Shown here piece by piece: positions 25,201-34,297 of a stretch of 64,000 bases of DNA. Each line of letters begins with the position of its first letter. The stretch's first letter is position 1. Made by a program: the position numbers and the translations under genes. Origin of the DNA: an uncultured Winogradskyella sp. (lineage in GTDB: Bacteria; Bacteroidota; Bacteroidia; Flavobacteriales; Flavobacteriaceae); contig NZ_CANLYI010000001.1 in assembly GCF_947495255.1 (NCBI RefSeq), positions 248,001 to 312,000 on the forward strand. Reading direction: 5' to 3'. The notes beneath the pieces were generated by a model, which saw only the letters and a list, made by a program, of their open reading frames with translations, was not told where the DNA came from and made no database searches.

Positions 25201-26103
25201 TTAAATACGGTTTAAAACAACTGAAACATCTATAAGCAATATAGAAAATACACCTGCTACAATTATAAATTTTAAAATATTGTGAAGCGTTAAGTAATGG
25301 GTTTTATTACTCGATTTTAGTAAAATAATAAGATAAACCAGCAACAAGACTATACTGAGATAAAAGTAATAATACATGTGGCCAATTTTAAAAAACGAAA
25401 TTAATAAAACAGCCGAAATCATAGTTAAAACTGCCACAACAGTAAGCATACGTTTAGATGTTTTTTCACCATAAACCACAGGAACAGTCCTATAATTTAG
25501 AGCCAAATCCCCTTTTATATTTTCTAAATCCTTGGTGAGTTCTCGCATAGAGATTAATAAAAACAAAAATATACCATGTGCAAAAACCACTTTTTCGAAA
25601 TTTTGGTAATAAATAAAGATGACAAAAAATGGGGTTACTGTTAATATCGCAGAAACCATATTTCCAATAATTGGTAGTTTTTTTAATCGATGCGAATAAA
25701 ACCAAATCGCAAAAATATAAACGGCAAAAAAGATAACCGCTTTAAATGAGACATAACTTGCAAAAACAACTGCTACAAAATTAAGTACAAAATAAAAGGA
25801 TAGTTTTGTGTTTTGACTCACCAAACGATCTAACATCGTTTTTCTTGGCTTATTGATTAAGTCTTTTTCTGAATCGTAAAAATTATTAATAATATAACCC
25901 GATGCAATAGTCGCTGAAGATGCTAAAACAAGCATTAACAAATTAACATCTAACAAAACGGATTTTAAGGGTCTGTGATGTGCAAAAATATAAACCGAAG
26001 CTAAATATTGAGCAATTACAATGACGAGAATATTGTAACCTCTTACAACAGAAAATAGGCTGAAAAATTTAAGAAGAATGTGTTTCTGCCGTCTAGATAA
26101 CAT
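25201..26103 (-). CDS. UbiA-family prenyltransferase (geranylgeranylglycerol-phosphate geranylgeranyltransferase-like)
   Basis: A 300-residue membrane prenyltransferase with about eight or nine transmembrane helices. The first Asp-rich motif NNFYDSEKDLINKPRK (about 69-84) is the Mg/diphosphate site, and a second Asp-containing loop (RELTKDLENIKGD, about 185-197) follows. The family includes quinone, chlorophyll and digeranylgeranylglyceryl-phosphate synthases; the close match to the archaeal-type ether-lipid enzyme suggests a lipid acceptor, but menaquinone-type acceptors cannot be excluded. Placement directly after mevalonate kinase fits the use of isoprenoid diphosphates. It ends next to the nitrilase start. 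Confidence 0.85.
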   Translation of the reverse strand: MLSRRQKHILLKFFSLFSVVRGYNILVIVIAQYLASVYIFAHHRPLKSVLLDVNLLMLVLASSATIASGYIINNFYDSEKDLINKPRKTMLDRLVSQNTKLSFYFVLNFVAVVFASYVSFKAVIFFAVYIFAIWFYSHRLKKLPIIGNMVSAILTVTPFFVIFIYYQNFEKVVFAHGIFLFLLISMRELTKDLENIKGDLALNYRTVPVVYGEKTSKRMLTVVAVLTMISAVLLISFFKIGHMYYYFYLSIVLLLVYLIILLKSSNKTHYLTLHNILKFIIVAGVFSILLIDVSVVLNRI

Positions 26104-26163
26104 GAGTTAATTAGGTAAATCTTGAAAGAACACTTAAAAAACGTTCAGTATAACTAAATTGAT

Positions 26164-27093
26164 TTAGAAATTATATACAACCTCTAACTTCTGCCCTTTT
26201 AAAGCTTCCTTTGCTTTATCTATATTTTCAGTAAAGCCTAAGATATAGCCTCCACCTCCAGAACCACAAAGTTTTAAATAATAATCATTAGTTTCAAGTC
26301 CATTTTTCCATAGCTCATGAAACTGAGAAGGAATCATTGGTTTAAAGTTATTTAGCACCACCTTAGATAATTGCTTTGTATTTTTAAATAAGGACTTTAT
26401 ATCGCCTTTTAAAAAATCATCTACACAAGCATCTGTATGTTTTATAAATTGGTCTTTTAGCATGCTACGGAAACCTTCATTCTTCATGTTTTCCATAAAA
26501 ATACTCACCATTGGTGCAGTTTCACCAACAATACCACTATCTAATAAAAACACAGCACCTTTTCCATCTGTTTGTTGAGACGGAATACCTGTAGCTTCAA
26601 TATTATCTTTAGAGTTAATTAAAATAGGAAGGCTCAAATAACTATTTAATGGATCTAAACCAGACGATTTTCCATGGAAAAAAGATTCCATTTCAGAGAA
26701 TATCGTTTTTAACTTCAATAACTTTTCACGTGTAAGATTTTCTAAAACGGTAATCTTATCAGAAGCATATTTATCGTAAATAGCAGCAACTAAAGCTCCA
26801 CTACTTCCTACGCCATAACCTTGAGGAATTGAAGAATCAAAGTACATGCCTTTATCAACATCATTTTGCAATGTATCAATATCAAAAGCTACTAATTCTT
26901 TATCAAGATTTCTCAAATAAGCCACATAACGCACTAAACTTTCGTTAGATTTTATAGCGTCTTGACTAGGATTTTTATCTACTTTTAAAGCACCATTATA
27001 AAAATTATAAGGAATAGATAAGCCTTTAGAATCTTTTATAATTCCATATTCGCCAAATAATAAAATCTTAGAGTAAAATAATGGTCCCTTCAT
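26164..27093 (-). CDS. mvk: GHMP kinase, probable mevalonate kinase
   Basis: A 309-residue GHMP-family kinase that would phosphorylate mevalonate in the cytoplasm. The ATP-binding motif PQGYGVGSSGALVAAIY is near residues 91-107, an N-terminal strand KILLFGEYGII near 9-19, and the C-terminal LCGSGGGGYILGF near 279-291. It lies 34 bases downstream of the diphosphomevalonate decarboxylase gene, giving two steps of the mevalonate pathway in one operon. Phosphomevalonate kinase is the main alternative; the other pathway genes are outside this window. Confidence 0.88.
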   Translation of the reverse strand: MKGPLFYSKILLFGEYGIIKDSKGLSIPYNFYNGALKVDKNPSQDAIKSNESLVRYVAYLRNLDKELVAFDIDTLQNDVDKGMYFDSSIPQGYGVGSSGALVAAIYDKYASDKITVLENLTREKLLKLKTIFSEMESFFHGKSSGLDPLNSYLSLPILINSKDNIEATGIPSQQTDGKGAVFLLDSGIVGETAPMVSIFMENMKNEGFRSMLKDQFIKHTDACVDDFLKGDIKSLFKNTKQLSKVVLNNFKPMIPSQFHELWKNGLETNDYYLKLCGSGGGGYILGFTENIDKAKEALKGQKLEVVYNF

Positions 27094-27127
27094 ATATAGT
27101 GTGCAATTACTTTAACAAATATACGTA

Positions 27128-28237
27128 TTAAAATTGTATTTGGTTTGCGCCTTGTCCGATTTGGTCGCAAATGTAATGACCATTTTGGCAAAAGCTAACC
27201 AATTCATCCTTAATAAATTCAAGGACATTTTCTTTTTCACTTTCAGGATAAAGGACATGAACATTTGCACCTGCATCTAACGTAAAACAAACCTTAGAAT
27301 CTGTTTTTTCTCTAAATGCCCAAATTTTATTAATAATCTCTAGCGTATTTGGTTTCATTAATATGAAATACGGCATACTCGTCATCATCATGGCATGTAG
27401 CGTTAATGCTTCACTTTCAACAATTTTTATAAATTCATTTAAGTCGCCAGAAGCTAAAATAGCTTTCAATTTTGCTAAATTAACATGGGCTTGGTCAAAA
27501 CGTTCTTTTGCAAATGGATGACCATACATTAATTGATGACCAACGGTACTGCTCACTTGTTTTTCACCTTTATCGACTAATAAAATGGTGTCTTGATACT
27601 TATTAAAGTTTGAATGCACATCACCTTCAAATTTTACACCATATAAATCAGAACTTTCCGCTATACTCTCATTTTTTCCCCAAACTACAAGTTCGCCTTC
27701 TATACTTCTGCAAGCGCTACCAGAACCTAACCTTGCTAAGAATGATGCTTTTTGGTTGAAGTGAGATTTCTCGTCACTCATACTTCGCTCTGTCGAAATG
27801 ACATCAGCTTTAAGTTCTTGTTCAATACTCATTAAACAAAGTGCTATCGCACTCATGCCAGAGGCCGAAGATGCAATCCCTGAACTATGTGGAAATGTAT
27901 TTGATGTTTCTATTTTAAAATGATAATCCTTTAAAAAAGGCATATAAATTTCAATACGCTCAAAAAAGGTTTGAATTTTTGGTTTGAAAGCTTCACTTTT
28001 TTCACCTTCAAAATAAATATCGAAACTAAAACCTTTCTCCTGCTTCTTAGTATATGTGATTTCAGTAATGGTTTTACAGTCTGAAAGTGTAAAACTTATA
28101 GATGGATTTTCTGGAATCTGATGTTTCTTTTTTCCCCAATATTTTACCAAAGCAATATTACTTGGTGAAGCCCATTTTACGGAACCGCTTTCTATTGTTG
28201 AATTGTAGGTTTTAAGAATAAAGTCTTGTTCTGTCAT
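27128..28237 (-). CDS. mvaD: Diphosphomevalonate decarboxylase with in-frame repeat insertion
   Basis: A 369-residue GHMP-superfamily enzyme making isopentenyl diphosphate. Motifs include SPSNIALVKYWGK (24-36), the phosphate loop PHSSGIASSASGMSA (116-130) and ARLGSGSACRSIEG (168-181). Between MSIEQEL and FNQKASF sits ADVISTERSMSDEKSH (about 144-159), which is the translation of a palindromic repeat (27764-27805), not a normal part of the family. The insertion keeps the frame and probably lies in a surface loop. First gene of the operon; a TAnnTTTG promoter box is at 28305-28312. Activity is likely retained. Confidence 0.92.
   Translation of the reverse strand: MTEQDFILKTYNSTIESGSVKWASPSNIALVKYWGKKKHQIPENPSISFTLSDCKTITEITYTKKQEKGFSFDIYFEGEKSEAFKPKIQTFFERIEIYMPFLKDYHFKIETSNTFPHSSGIASSASGMSAIALCLMSIEQELKADVISTERSMSDEKSHFNQKASFLARLGSGSACRSIEGELVVWGKNESIAESSDLYGVKFEGDVHSNFNKYQDTILLVDKGEKQVSSTVGHQLMYGHPFAKERFDQAHVNLAKLKAILASGDLNEFIKIVESEALTLHAMMMTSMPYFILMKPNTLEIINKIWAFREKTDSKVCFTLDAGANVHVLYPESEKENVLEFIKDELVSFCQNGHYICDQIGQGANQIQF
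27764..27805 (-). repeat. REP-like element inserted within mvaD
   Basis: Minus-strand sequence reads GTCATTTCGACAGAGCGAAG and continues to GTGACGAGAAATCT. Arms ATTTCG and CGAGAAAT can pair. This wording is that of dispersed repeats common in flavobacterial intergenic DNA; here it is translated as VISTERSMSDEKS. Confidence 0.7.
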
Positions 28238-28262
28238 TGTAAACTAAATATCTGACCAAGAT

Positions 28263-28274
28263 TGCCTTGAGGCA
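28263..28274. repeat. Short palindrome in the mvaD leader
   Basis: TGCCTTGAGGCA is a perfect 12-bp palindrome between the mvaD promoter box and start codon, and would be in the mRNA leader. No T-run follows on the minus strand. Confidence 0.4.
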
Positions 28275-28304
28275 GCCTTTTCAATTACTTCTAATTATTA
28301 TTTG

Positions 28305-28312
28305 CAAAAATA
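28305..28312 (-). promoter_or_regulatory. -7 box of the mevalonate operon
   Basis: TATTTTTG on the minus strand matches TAnnTTTG, about 70 bases before the mvaD ATG. A matching -33 box is not clear, so confidence is moderate. Confidence 0.45.
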
Positions 28313-28335
28313 AGTAATTTCTATAGGTTCTTACT

Positions 28336-28869
28336 TTATTCTTCTGACAATGCGAGTAGTTTCACCATAGTTTTATAGTTTCTGGCAGTAGCATGGATAT
28401 TCAACTTTTTTTCAAAATAACTAAGATTGAATTTTGCACGACCATAACCTTTAGCACAAAACAGATAAATACAGTCGTTAAGAATTACAAAGTCATCATC
28501 TGGATATGTTTTTTGAGAGGCCTCATTAACCAACATCTCATCAGGAACGTCACTTAACATTACAAAATAACTTTCTGATTTTTTCTCATCTGAAAAAGGG
28601 CAATTATTGAAAATAGTCAATAATTCCGTTCTAGTTCTCACCAAAACAGGAACTTTAAATCCGAAGTGGTCTAAGATTGAGCTTTGAATAGTTTTTTCCA
28701 ATTCTTTTGAATCCTCATTAGTAGATTGAAAAATAACATTACCACTCTGAATGTATGTACTTACATTTTGCAAACCAGATTCAGTTAACAATTCTCTAAG
28801 CTCAGCCATTGGCACTTTTTTGTGTCCACCAACATTAATTCCTCTTAAAAGTGCGATATAAGTTTGCAT
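28336..28869 (-). CDS. DUF1697 domain-containing protein
   Basis: A 177-residue cytoplasmic protein that begins TYIALLRGINVGGHKKVPMAELRELL, the characteristic opening of the DUF1697 family, and contains the IQSGNVIFQS strand (about 41-50). The family is widespread and has no known reaction. The start ATG is preceded by a promoter box at 28895-28902 and the gene is probably monocistronic, although the mvaD promoter box lies only 24-31 bases past its stop. Length is normal. Confidence 0.9.
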   Translation of the reverse strand: MQTYIALLRGINVGGHKKVPMAELRELLTESGLQNVSTYIQSGNVIFQSTNEDSKELEKTIQSSILDHFGFKVPVLVRTRTELLTIFNNCPFSDEKKSESYFVMLSDVPDEMLVNEASQKTYPDDDFVILNDCIYLFCAKGYGRAKFNLSYFEKKLNIHATARNYKTMVKLLALSEE

Positions 28870-28894
28870 AAATGAAAATTATCTTGAATTAAAA

Positions 28895-28926
28895 CAAATG
28901 TAATACCATAACTACATCTTTTACAA
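28895..28926 (-). promoter_or_regulatory. Bacteroidota-type promoter for the DUF1697 gene
   Basis: TTG (28924-28926), 21-nt spacer, then TACATTTG (28895-28902), all on the minus strand, 26 bases before the ATG. The remaining gap to 29084 is AT-rich with nothing else I can support. Confidence 0.55.
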
Positions 28927-29084
28927 CATTCTATAGAATAATAAAGGGCTACAATTAGATGGAATTCCATATTTACACACCTAAATCGACACAAAAAAGT
29001 CCACAAAATGCATTTAAAAACGTTTAATGACGTATTATTTTATAAAAAAGTGTAGTTTTACCGCAACCCTAACCGATTACTAAC

Positions 29085-31361
29085 ATGTGTTTTCCCAAAT
29101 TAAACACTGTTTTATTATTGTTTATAAGCTTAATTACTAGCAGTTTCTGTGCGCAAGCACAAGAATCTCTTATAACCATTGATAGCAGTTCTTACTCTTT
29201 TAATAGTCACAGACTAGATTTGCTCGTTAGAAACGACAGTCTTTATCAAGCAACACTTCTCATTAACGATGCTATACATTTTTCTAAAAAACACAATTTA
29301 AAGAAAGCTGAAGCCAAATCATATAATGCTTTAGGTCGTGTATTGACAAAAATGTCTAATTTCAAAAAAGCTGAAAATTACCACGAAAAGGCATTAAAAA
29401 TTTATGACTCTCTTCAAGAAAAAAAGGGAATAGACCTCTCTTATTCTGGATTACTAAATGCTTATGTTTTAGAAAAAAGCTACTCTAAATTTGATAGTCT
29501 TTTTCCAATAGCTCAAGAAACATCTAAGAAACTTAATAGTGAAACATACTTTATAAACCTTGAGTATAAAATAAAAAAAGACTATTTCAGTTTTGAGAAT
29601 GCCAGTATGCTAACCTCTAGCGATTTCGGATTAAAAGCTATAAATGCTGTAGATTTTGATACTTTAAATTATTCTAAAAGTTACAGAGTCAAAGATTTAA
29701 AAAAGAACTTAACGCTGTCCTTTAAATACTACAATGCCATAGCCCGCATTAAATTATCTAACTTTAAACCAGACGATTACGAGCAGTTATTTTTAATAAA
29801 CGAGGAAGAGCTTGAAGACTTAATTACTACAGATATTAACTCCTACAGAAAGATAGCATCTTTAAATTATTACAAATACCTTTATTTTACCAATAGTAAG
29901 AAAAATTTAGATTCTGCCAACAAGTACTTACTAAAATCTGATACCTATAAGTATCGAGCACTAAATAATTCAGAGATTCAGAATACTAGAAACGGAGAAT
30001 TAGTCTATAAAATTATAAATGCTGAACAAAAGCTAGCATTAGCAAACGAAATCCGTAAAGAAGAAGCATTTCACTCAAAAATATTATTAGTAAGCACTAT
30101 TATAATGAGTATTGTTTTAGCAATAATATTAACTGTTTTCTACTTTTACTTTAAGGCCAGAAAGAATATAGTTAAGATTAATAAAGCATTAAAAAACTCC
30201 AACTCTAAACTTATTGAAATTGACAAAGACCGATTAGAATTTTTCTCTATTCTAAGCCATGAGTTACGCACACCAATTTACGGTATTAGTGGTTTAGCAA
30301 CACTTATCGACCAAGAAAATGATAGTCTAAAAAAGCAATCGTATTTAGATTCATTAAAATCATCGAGTAACTACCTTTCCATTTTAATTGATAACATTTT
30401 ACAAGCCAACAGGCTTAAATTTGATAATAAAACCCTTCGATTGAAACCAGATAAAATCGAAAAAATTGTTAGCCACGTTGTGAGCACAATTGCAATAGCT
30501 GCTAAAAATAAAGATTTAGAACTGATAGTTAATATTGACAAATCAGACGAGAGTGAGTATATTTTGGTTGACAAAGTTGCCTTTAGTCAAATATTAATCA
30601 ATTTGGCTTACAATGCTATTCGCTACACTAAAAAGGGCTCCATAACCATCAATGTTCTTGAAAAAAGCAGAAACGATGAGGAAATCACTTTAGGTTTCGA
30701 AATTAAAGACACAGGTATTGGCATTAAAGAAGAGCACAGGTCAGTTGTTTTTAGTGCTTTTGAAAACAAAACGTTTTTAAATAAAAACAGTAGTGGTTCT
30801 GGCCTAGGATTATATATTGTAAAGACCTTATTAAAAAGCCATAATTCTGATATCGATTTTGTGTCAACACCAAACAAAGGGACTTGTTTTTTCTTTGAAA
30901 TAACCTTTCAGCTTTCTGTGTCAGAAGAAAACAAAAGTACACCTACACTTTTAGCACATAGAGATATGCATGTTCTAATTGTTGATGACAATAAAATCAA
31001 CCTATTAATCACAAAAAAGAATATTGAAAAAATTGCTGGTTATAGCTGTCAAACTATATCTAATGGTAGAGAAGCTATATCTCTTGTAAAAGATAAAGAT
31101 TTTGATTTAATATTGATGGATATTAATATGCCAGACATGGATGGTTATGAAGTTACAAAGCATATAAGAATGTTCAATCCTTATATTCCTATTTTAGCAC
31201 TTACTGCATTAAATTCTTCTGAGATTTCTGCAAAAGCTGAAGCTTCAGGAATAAACCAGATTATTACAAAACCTTATATTTTTGAGGATTTTAAAGCCAT
31301 AATTCTATCTTATCGCGCTATGTATAATCAATGCAACATTATAGATGCTGAAGCAATATAA
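29085..31361 (+). CDS. TPR hybrid sensor histidine kinase/response regulator
   Basis: A 758-residue membrane sensor. Signal-like N-terminus (about 7-24), TPR-type helices (about 65-140, AEAKSYNALGRVLTKM), a transmembrane helix (about 335-357), a HisKA domain with the phospho-His in ILSHELRTPIYG (near 392), HATPase_c with NAIRYTKKGS, DTGIGIKEEH and SGSGLGLYIVK (about 505-590), and a C-terminal receiver with VDDNKINLL and phospho-Asp in LILMDINMPDMDG (near 677). No DNA-binding domain is fused, so output must pass through another protein not seen nearby. The 3' end overlaps the next, convergent gene by 34 bases. Confidence 0.9.
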   Translation: MCFPKLNTVLLLFISLITSSFCAQAQESLITIDSSSYSFNSHRLDLLVRNDSLYQATLLINDAIHFSKKHNLKKAEAKSYNALGRVLTKMSNFKKAENYHEKALKIYDSLQEKKGIDLSYSGLLNAYVLEKSYSKFDSLFPIAQETSKKLNSETYFINLEYKIKKDYFSFENASMLTSSDFGLKAINAVDFDTLNYSKSYRVKDLKKNLTLSFKYYNAIARIKLSNFKPDDYEQLFLINEEELEDLITTDINSYRKIASLNYYKYLYFTNSKKNLDSANKYLLKSDTYKYRALNNSEIQNTRNGELVYKIINAEQKLALANEIRKEEAFHSKILLVSTIIMSIVLAIILTVFYFYFKARKNIVKINKALKNSNSKLIEIDKDRLEFFSILSHELRTPIYGISGLATLIDQENDSLKKQSYLDSLKSSSNYLSILIDNILQANRLKFDNKTLRLKPDKIEKIVSHVVSTIAIAAKNKDLELIVNIDKSDESEYILVDKVAFSQILINLAYNAIRYTKKGSITINVLEKSRNDEEITLGFEIKDTGIGIKEEHRSVVFSAFENKTFLNKNSSGSGLGLYIVKTLLKSHNSDIDFVSTPNKGTCFFFEITFQLSVSEENKSTPTLLAHRDMHVLIVDDNKINLLITKKNIEKIAGYSCQTISNGREAISLVKDKDFDLILMDINMPDMDGYEVTKHIRMFNPYIPILALTALNSSEISAKAEASGINQIITKPYIFEDFKAIILSYRAMYNQCNIIDAEAI

Positions 31362-32545
31362 GCGCCTGTCCATGCATTTTGAAAATTAAAACCACCTGTT
31401 ACGGCATCTACATTAATAACTTCGCCAGCGAAATAAAGATTAGAAATTAGTTTACTTTCAAAAGTTTTAAAACTCACCTCTTTTAAATCCACACCTCCTG
31501 CGGTAACAAACTCGTCTTTAAAAGTACTTTTTCCAGTGACTTGAAAAATTGCTTTTGTTAATTGCTCTGCTAAATTTTCTAGTTGCTGTTTATTGATATC
31601 TGCCCAACGTTCATTTTCGCCAATATTAGCTGCCAAAATTAACTGTTTCCAAAGGCGTTTTGGCAAATCGAATTGCGTGGAGTTAATAAGTGTCTTTTTA
31701 GCAAATTCTTGTTTGTAATTTTTGAGTTCGTTTAAACAACTCTCAGTATCCAAGCTTATAAAATTAACTTCGATTTGAAAGTTATAATTACGCTTTGCCA
31801 ACTCCACAGCACCAAATGCAGACAATTTTAAAATAGCTGGTGCACTCATACCAACATGAGTAATTAAAAGTGGACCATTAGACTCTAAATCAGTCCCAAC
31901 AACTTTTATTTCGGCATGTTTTGCAACAACTCCAGGAATATCTTTAATCCGTTTATCTTTGATATCAAAAGTAAAAAGCGATGGTACTGGTTGTATAATG
32001 GTATGTCCTAAATCTTCGAGTAATTTCCAGATTTTAGGATTACTCCCTGTAGTAACTAATATTTTTTTAGATTCAAAAACACCTTGTGAGGTTTCAATTT
32101 TAAACCCATTGTTTAAAGGATGAATTGCTTTAACAGCATGGTTGTATAATAGCTCTACATTATGCTTTTTTGCTTCATTTAAAAAACAATCTATAATGGT
32201 TTGTGAAGAATTTGAAACCGGAAACATTCTGCCATCTTCTTCAATCTTTAATTCTACACCACGTTCTTCAAACCAAGCAATGGTATCACCTGTCATAAAA
32301 TTATGAAAAGGTCCTAAAAGTTCTTTTTCGCCTCTTGGATAATTTAACACTAATTCTGATGGAATAAACTCAGCGTGCGTAACGTTACAGCGTCCTCCTC
32401 CAGAAATTTTTACTTTTTGTAGACCTTCTTTACCACGTTCTAAAATGGCAACGGACAATTCGGGATGTTGTTCTGCAATATTAATTGCAGCAAAGAAGCC
32501 TGCAGCTCCTCCTCCAACTATAATGATATCTTTATGGGTATTCAA
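31328..32545 (-). CDS. HI0933-family NAD(P)/FAD-dependent flavoprotein
   Basis: A 405-residue flavoprotein of the HI0933/BaiN-like group. It starts IIIVGGGAAGFFAAINIA (FAD dinucleotide fold) and contains KVSGGGRCNVTHAE (about 46-59), VTTGSNPKIW (about 165-174), VTAGGVDLKEVS (about 346-357) and LYFAGEVINVDAVTGGFN (about 370-387), all family signatures. The reaction is unknown for most members; some reduce flavin-dependent or bile-acid substrates. It is convergent with the hybrid kinase and their coding ends overlap by 34 bases. Confidence 0.9.
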   Translation of the reverse strand: MNTHKDIIIVGGGAAGFFAAINIAEQHPELSVAILERGKEGLQKVKISGGGRCNVTHAEFIPSELVLNYPRGEKELLGPFHNFMTGDTIAWFEERGVELKIEEDGRMFPVSNSSQTIIDCFLNEAKKHNVELLYNHAVKAIHPLNNGFKIETSQGVFESKKILVTTGSNPKIWKLLEDLGHTIIQPVPSLFTFDIKDKRIKDIPGVVAKHAEIKVVGTDLESNGPLLITHVGMSAPAILKLSAFGAVELAKRNYNFQIEVNFISLDTESCLNELKNYKQEFAKKTLINSTQFDLPKRLWKQLILAANIGENERWADINKQQLENLAEQLTKAIFQVTGKSTFKDEFVTAGGVDLKEVSFKTFESKLISNLYFAGEVINVDAVTGGFNFQNAWTGAYIASASIMLH

Positions 32546-32671
32546 TGTTTTGATTTAAAAAACATAAAATTACAATGATAAACTACAAAAGACTAATATT
32601 ATTAATTCTGTTTCGTATCTAATTTCTAAAAGCACGTTTTTAGTGTTTTATTATTGAGATTATGCTACACT

Positions 32672-33901
32672 TTAATCTTCTACTACTTGCGTTTCAAAAA
32701 TCACTTCACTTGCTATTGTTTTGTGCACAGGACAGCGCGAAGAAATTTCTTTTAATCGTGCTTTTTGAGTAGCATCTAACTCACCAACAAATTTTAATTT
32801 TTTACTAATATGATCTAAGTATTTTGGTTTGTCTACTTCAATTTTTAAATCGTCACTATGCTGCCTAGAATGAGAAATATAGACAAATACCTCTTTTAAA
32901 TCCCATTTCTTTCTTTCTGCATACATCTTTAGAGTCATAACTGTACAAGCTGCTAATGCTGCATTAAGATACTCATAAGGTGATGGTCCAAAATCACTAC
33001 CACCAACACTTGCTGGCTCATCTGCAATTAAGGTGTGATTTTTTGTTTGAATCGATGTTGTAAAATTATCTTCTATGATATTTAAATGACCAACTAACTG
33101 TTCGCCTTCAGTACTTAGCATTTTGTTTTCAACTTTTGGAAAATATCGTTTTGCCCAAGTGCCAATCATCTCACCAACATACTGACTATCTTTTTCGTTA
33201 GTCAATAAATGGTCTGCATCATCTAAAGTGACAAAACTTTTAGGGTGATGTGCATTTTTATATAATTGCTCTGCATTTTCTACACCAACAATTTTATCAA
33301 ATGGCGAGTGCATAATTAATAATGGCTTTCGTAAATTCTTAACTATTTCTGGTAAGTCTGTTTTATCAAATTCTTCAACAAAATCTTTATTAATTACAAA
33401 TGGTCGTCCACCAATATTAACTTCTACATTGCCTTTATCTTTTCCATCCTCTATTTGATGAGAAAACAAATGTTTTACATGACCAACAGAAGAAGGAGCT
33501 CCAACCGTTGCTACAGCTTTTACTGCTTTAATTTTTGAAGCCGCTACAAGTACAGCTGCTCCACCTAATGAATGACCAACTAATAAACTTGGTGCCTTGT
33601 ATGATTCGGTTATGTATGCATGTACATCTAACAAATCTTCTACGTTAGCTGAAAAATGACTATCTGCAAATTCGCCTTCACTTCTGCCCAAACCTGTAAA
33701 ATCGAATCTTACTACAGCAAAACCTTGTTGTGTTAGTGCTCTACTTACGTTTCTTACAGCACTTAAACTACTACTGCATGTAAAACAATGTGCGAAAATG
33801 GCATAATAATTTGGTTTCTGATTTGCAGGTAATTCTATATGTGCATTAAGAATTAGTCCTTTTCTATTTTTAATTTTCAGTTTTGTGCTTTTCATAGTCA
33901 T
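32672..33901 (-). CDS. Alpha/beta hydrolase - OsmC family fusion
   Basis: A 409-residue bifunctional protein. Residues 10-255 are an alpha/beta hydrolase with nucleophile Ser in [11 protein letters not shown] (about 107-117) and a late His in [10 protein letters not shown] (about 227-236). Residues 270-405 are an OsmC/Ohr-type domain with the two redox cysteines in [17 protein letters not shown] and [10 protein letters not shown]. OsmC proteins reduce organic hydroperoxides; the fusion suggests paired removal of lipid peroxides and esters. The frame allows ATG at 33901 or 33895; the second ([10 protein letters not shown]) is equally plausible. A DUF427 gene lies upstream in the same direction. 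Confidence 0.9.
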   Translation of the reverse strand: MTMKSTKLKIKNRKGLILNAHIELPANQKPNYYAIFAHCFTCSSSLSAVRNVSRALTQQGFAVVRFDFTGLGRSEGEFADSHFSANVEDLLDVHAYITESYKAPSLLVGHSLGGAAVLVAASKIKAVKAVATVGAPSSVGHVKHLFSHQIEDGKDKGNVEVNIGGRPFVINKDFVEEFDKTDLPEIVKNLRKPLLIMHSPFDKIVGVENAEQLYKNAHHPKSFVTLDDADHLLTNEKDSQYVGEMIGTWAKRYFPKVENKMLSTEGEQLVGHLNIIEDNFTTSIQTKNHTLIADEPASVGGSDFGPSPYEYLNAALAACTVMTLKMYAERKKWDLKEVFVYISHSRQHSDDLKIEVDKPKYLDHISKKLKFVGELDATQKARLKEISSRCPVHKTIASEVIFETQVVED

Positions 33902-33970
33902 TTAATATCACGCCTATCTTGTTAAAAAATACGACAGAATGTTTTAGGTATATTTTAATTTATAACCTAT

Positions 33971-34252
33971 TTAATCTTCAATTTTTACACCTTTCCAAAA
34001 GGCTACTCTATTTTTAATTCCTTTTGCTAATTCTGATACTTCAGGGTAATACCATGCCGCGTCTTTATTTTCTTTACCATCTACTTCAATTGTATAGTAA
34101 GATGCAGTGCCTTTCCATGGACAAACGGAATGTGTTTCACTAGGTTTAAAGAATTCTTTATTAATGCTATCATGCGGAAAATAATGATTGTTCTCTATAA
34201 CTATTGTATCGTTACTTTCTGCTATTGTTTTGTTATTAAAAATTGCTTTCAT
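33971..34252 (-). CDS. DUF427 domain-containing protein
   Basis: A 93-residue single-domain protein with the DUF427 signature HSVCPWKGTASYYTIEVDG (about 41-59) and AAWYYPEVSELAKGIKNRVAFWKGVKIE at the C-terminus. The family has no assigned reaction. It lies 45 bases downstream of the large phosphoesterase-barrel gene and 69 bases before the hydrolase-OsmC gene, all on the minus strand, so it may be part of one transcript. Confidence 0.9.
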   Translation of the reverse strand: MKAIFNNKTIAESNDTIVIENNHYFPHDSINKEFFKPSETHSVCPWKGTASYYTIEVDGKENKDAAWYYPEVSELAKGIKNRVAFWKGVKIED

Positions 34253-34297
34253 ATTGCTAATATTATAATGTTTAATTATCTGTAAGTGCTCAGAATT

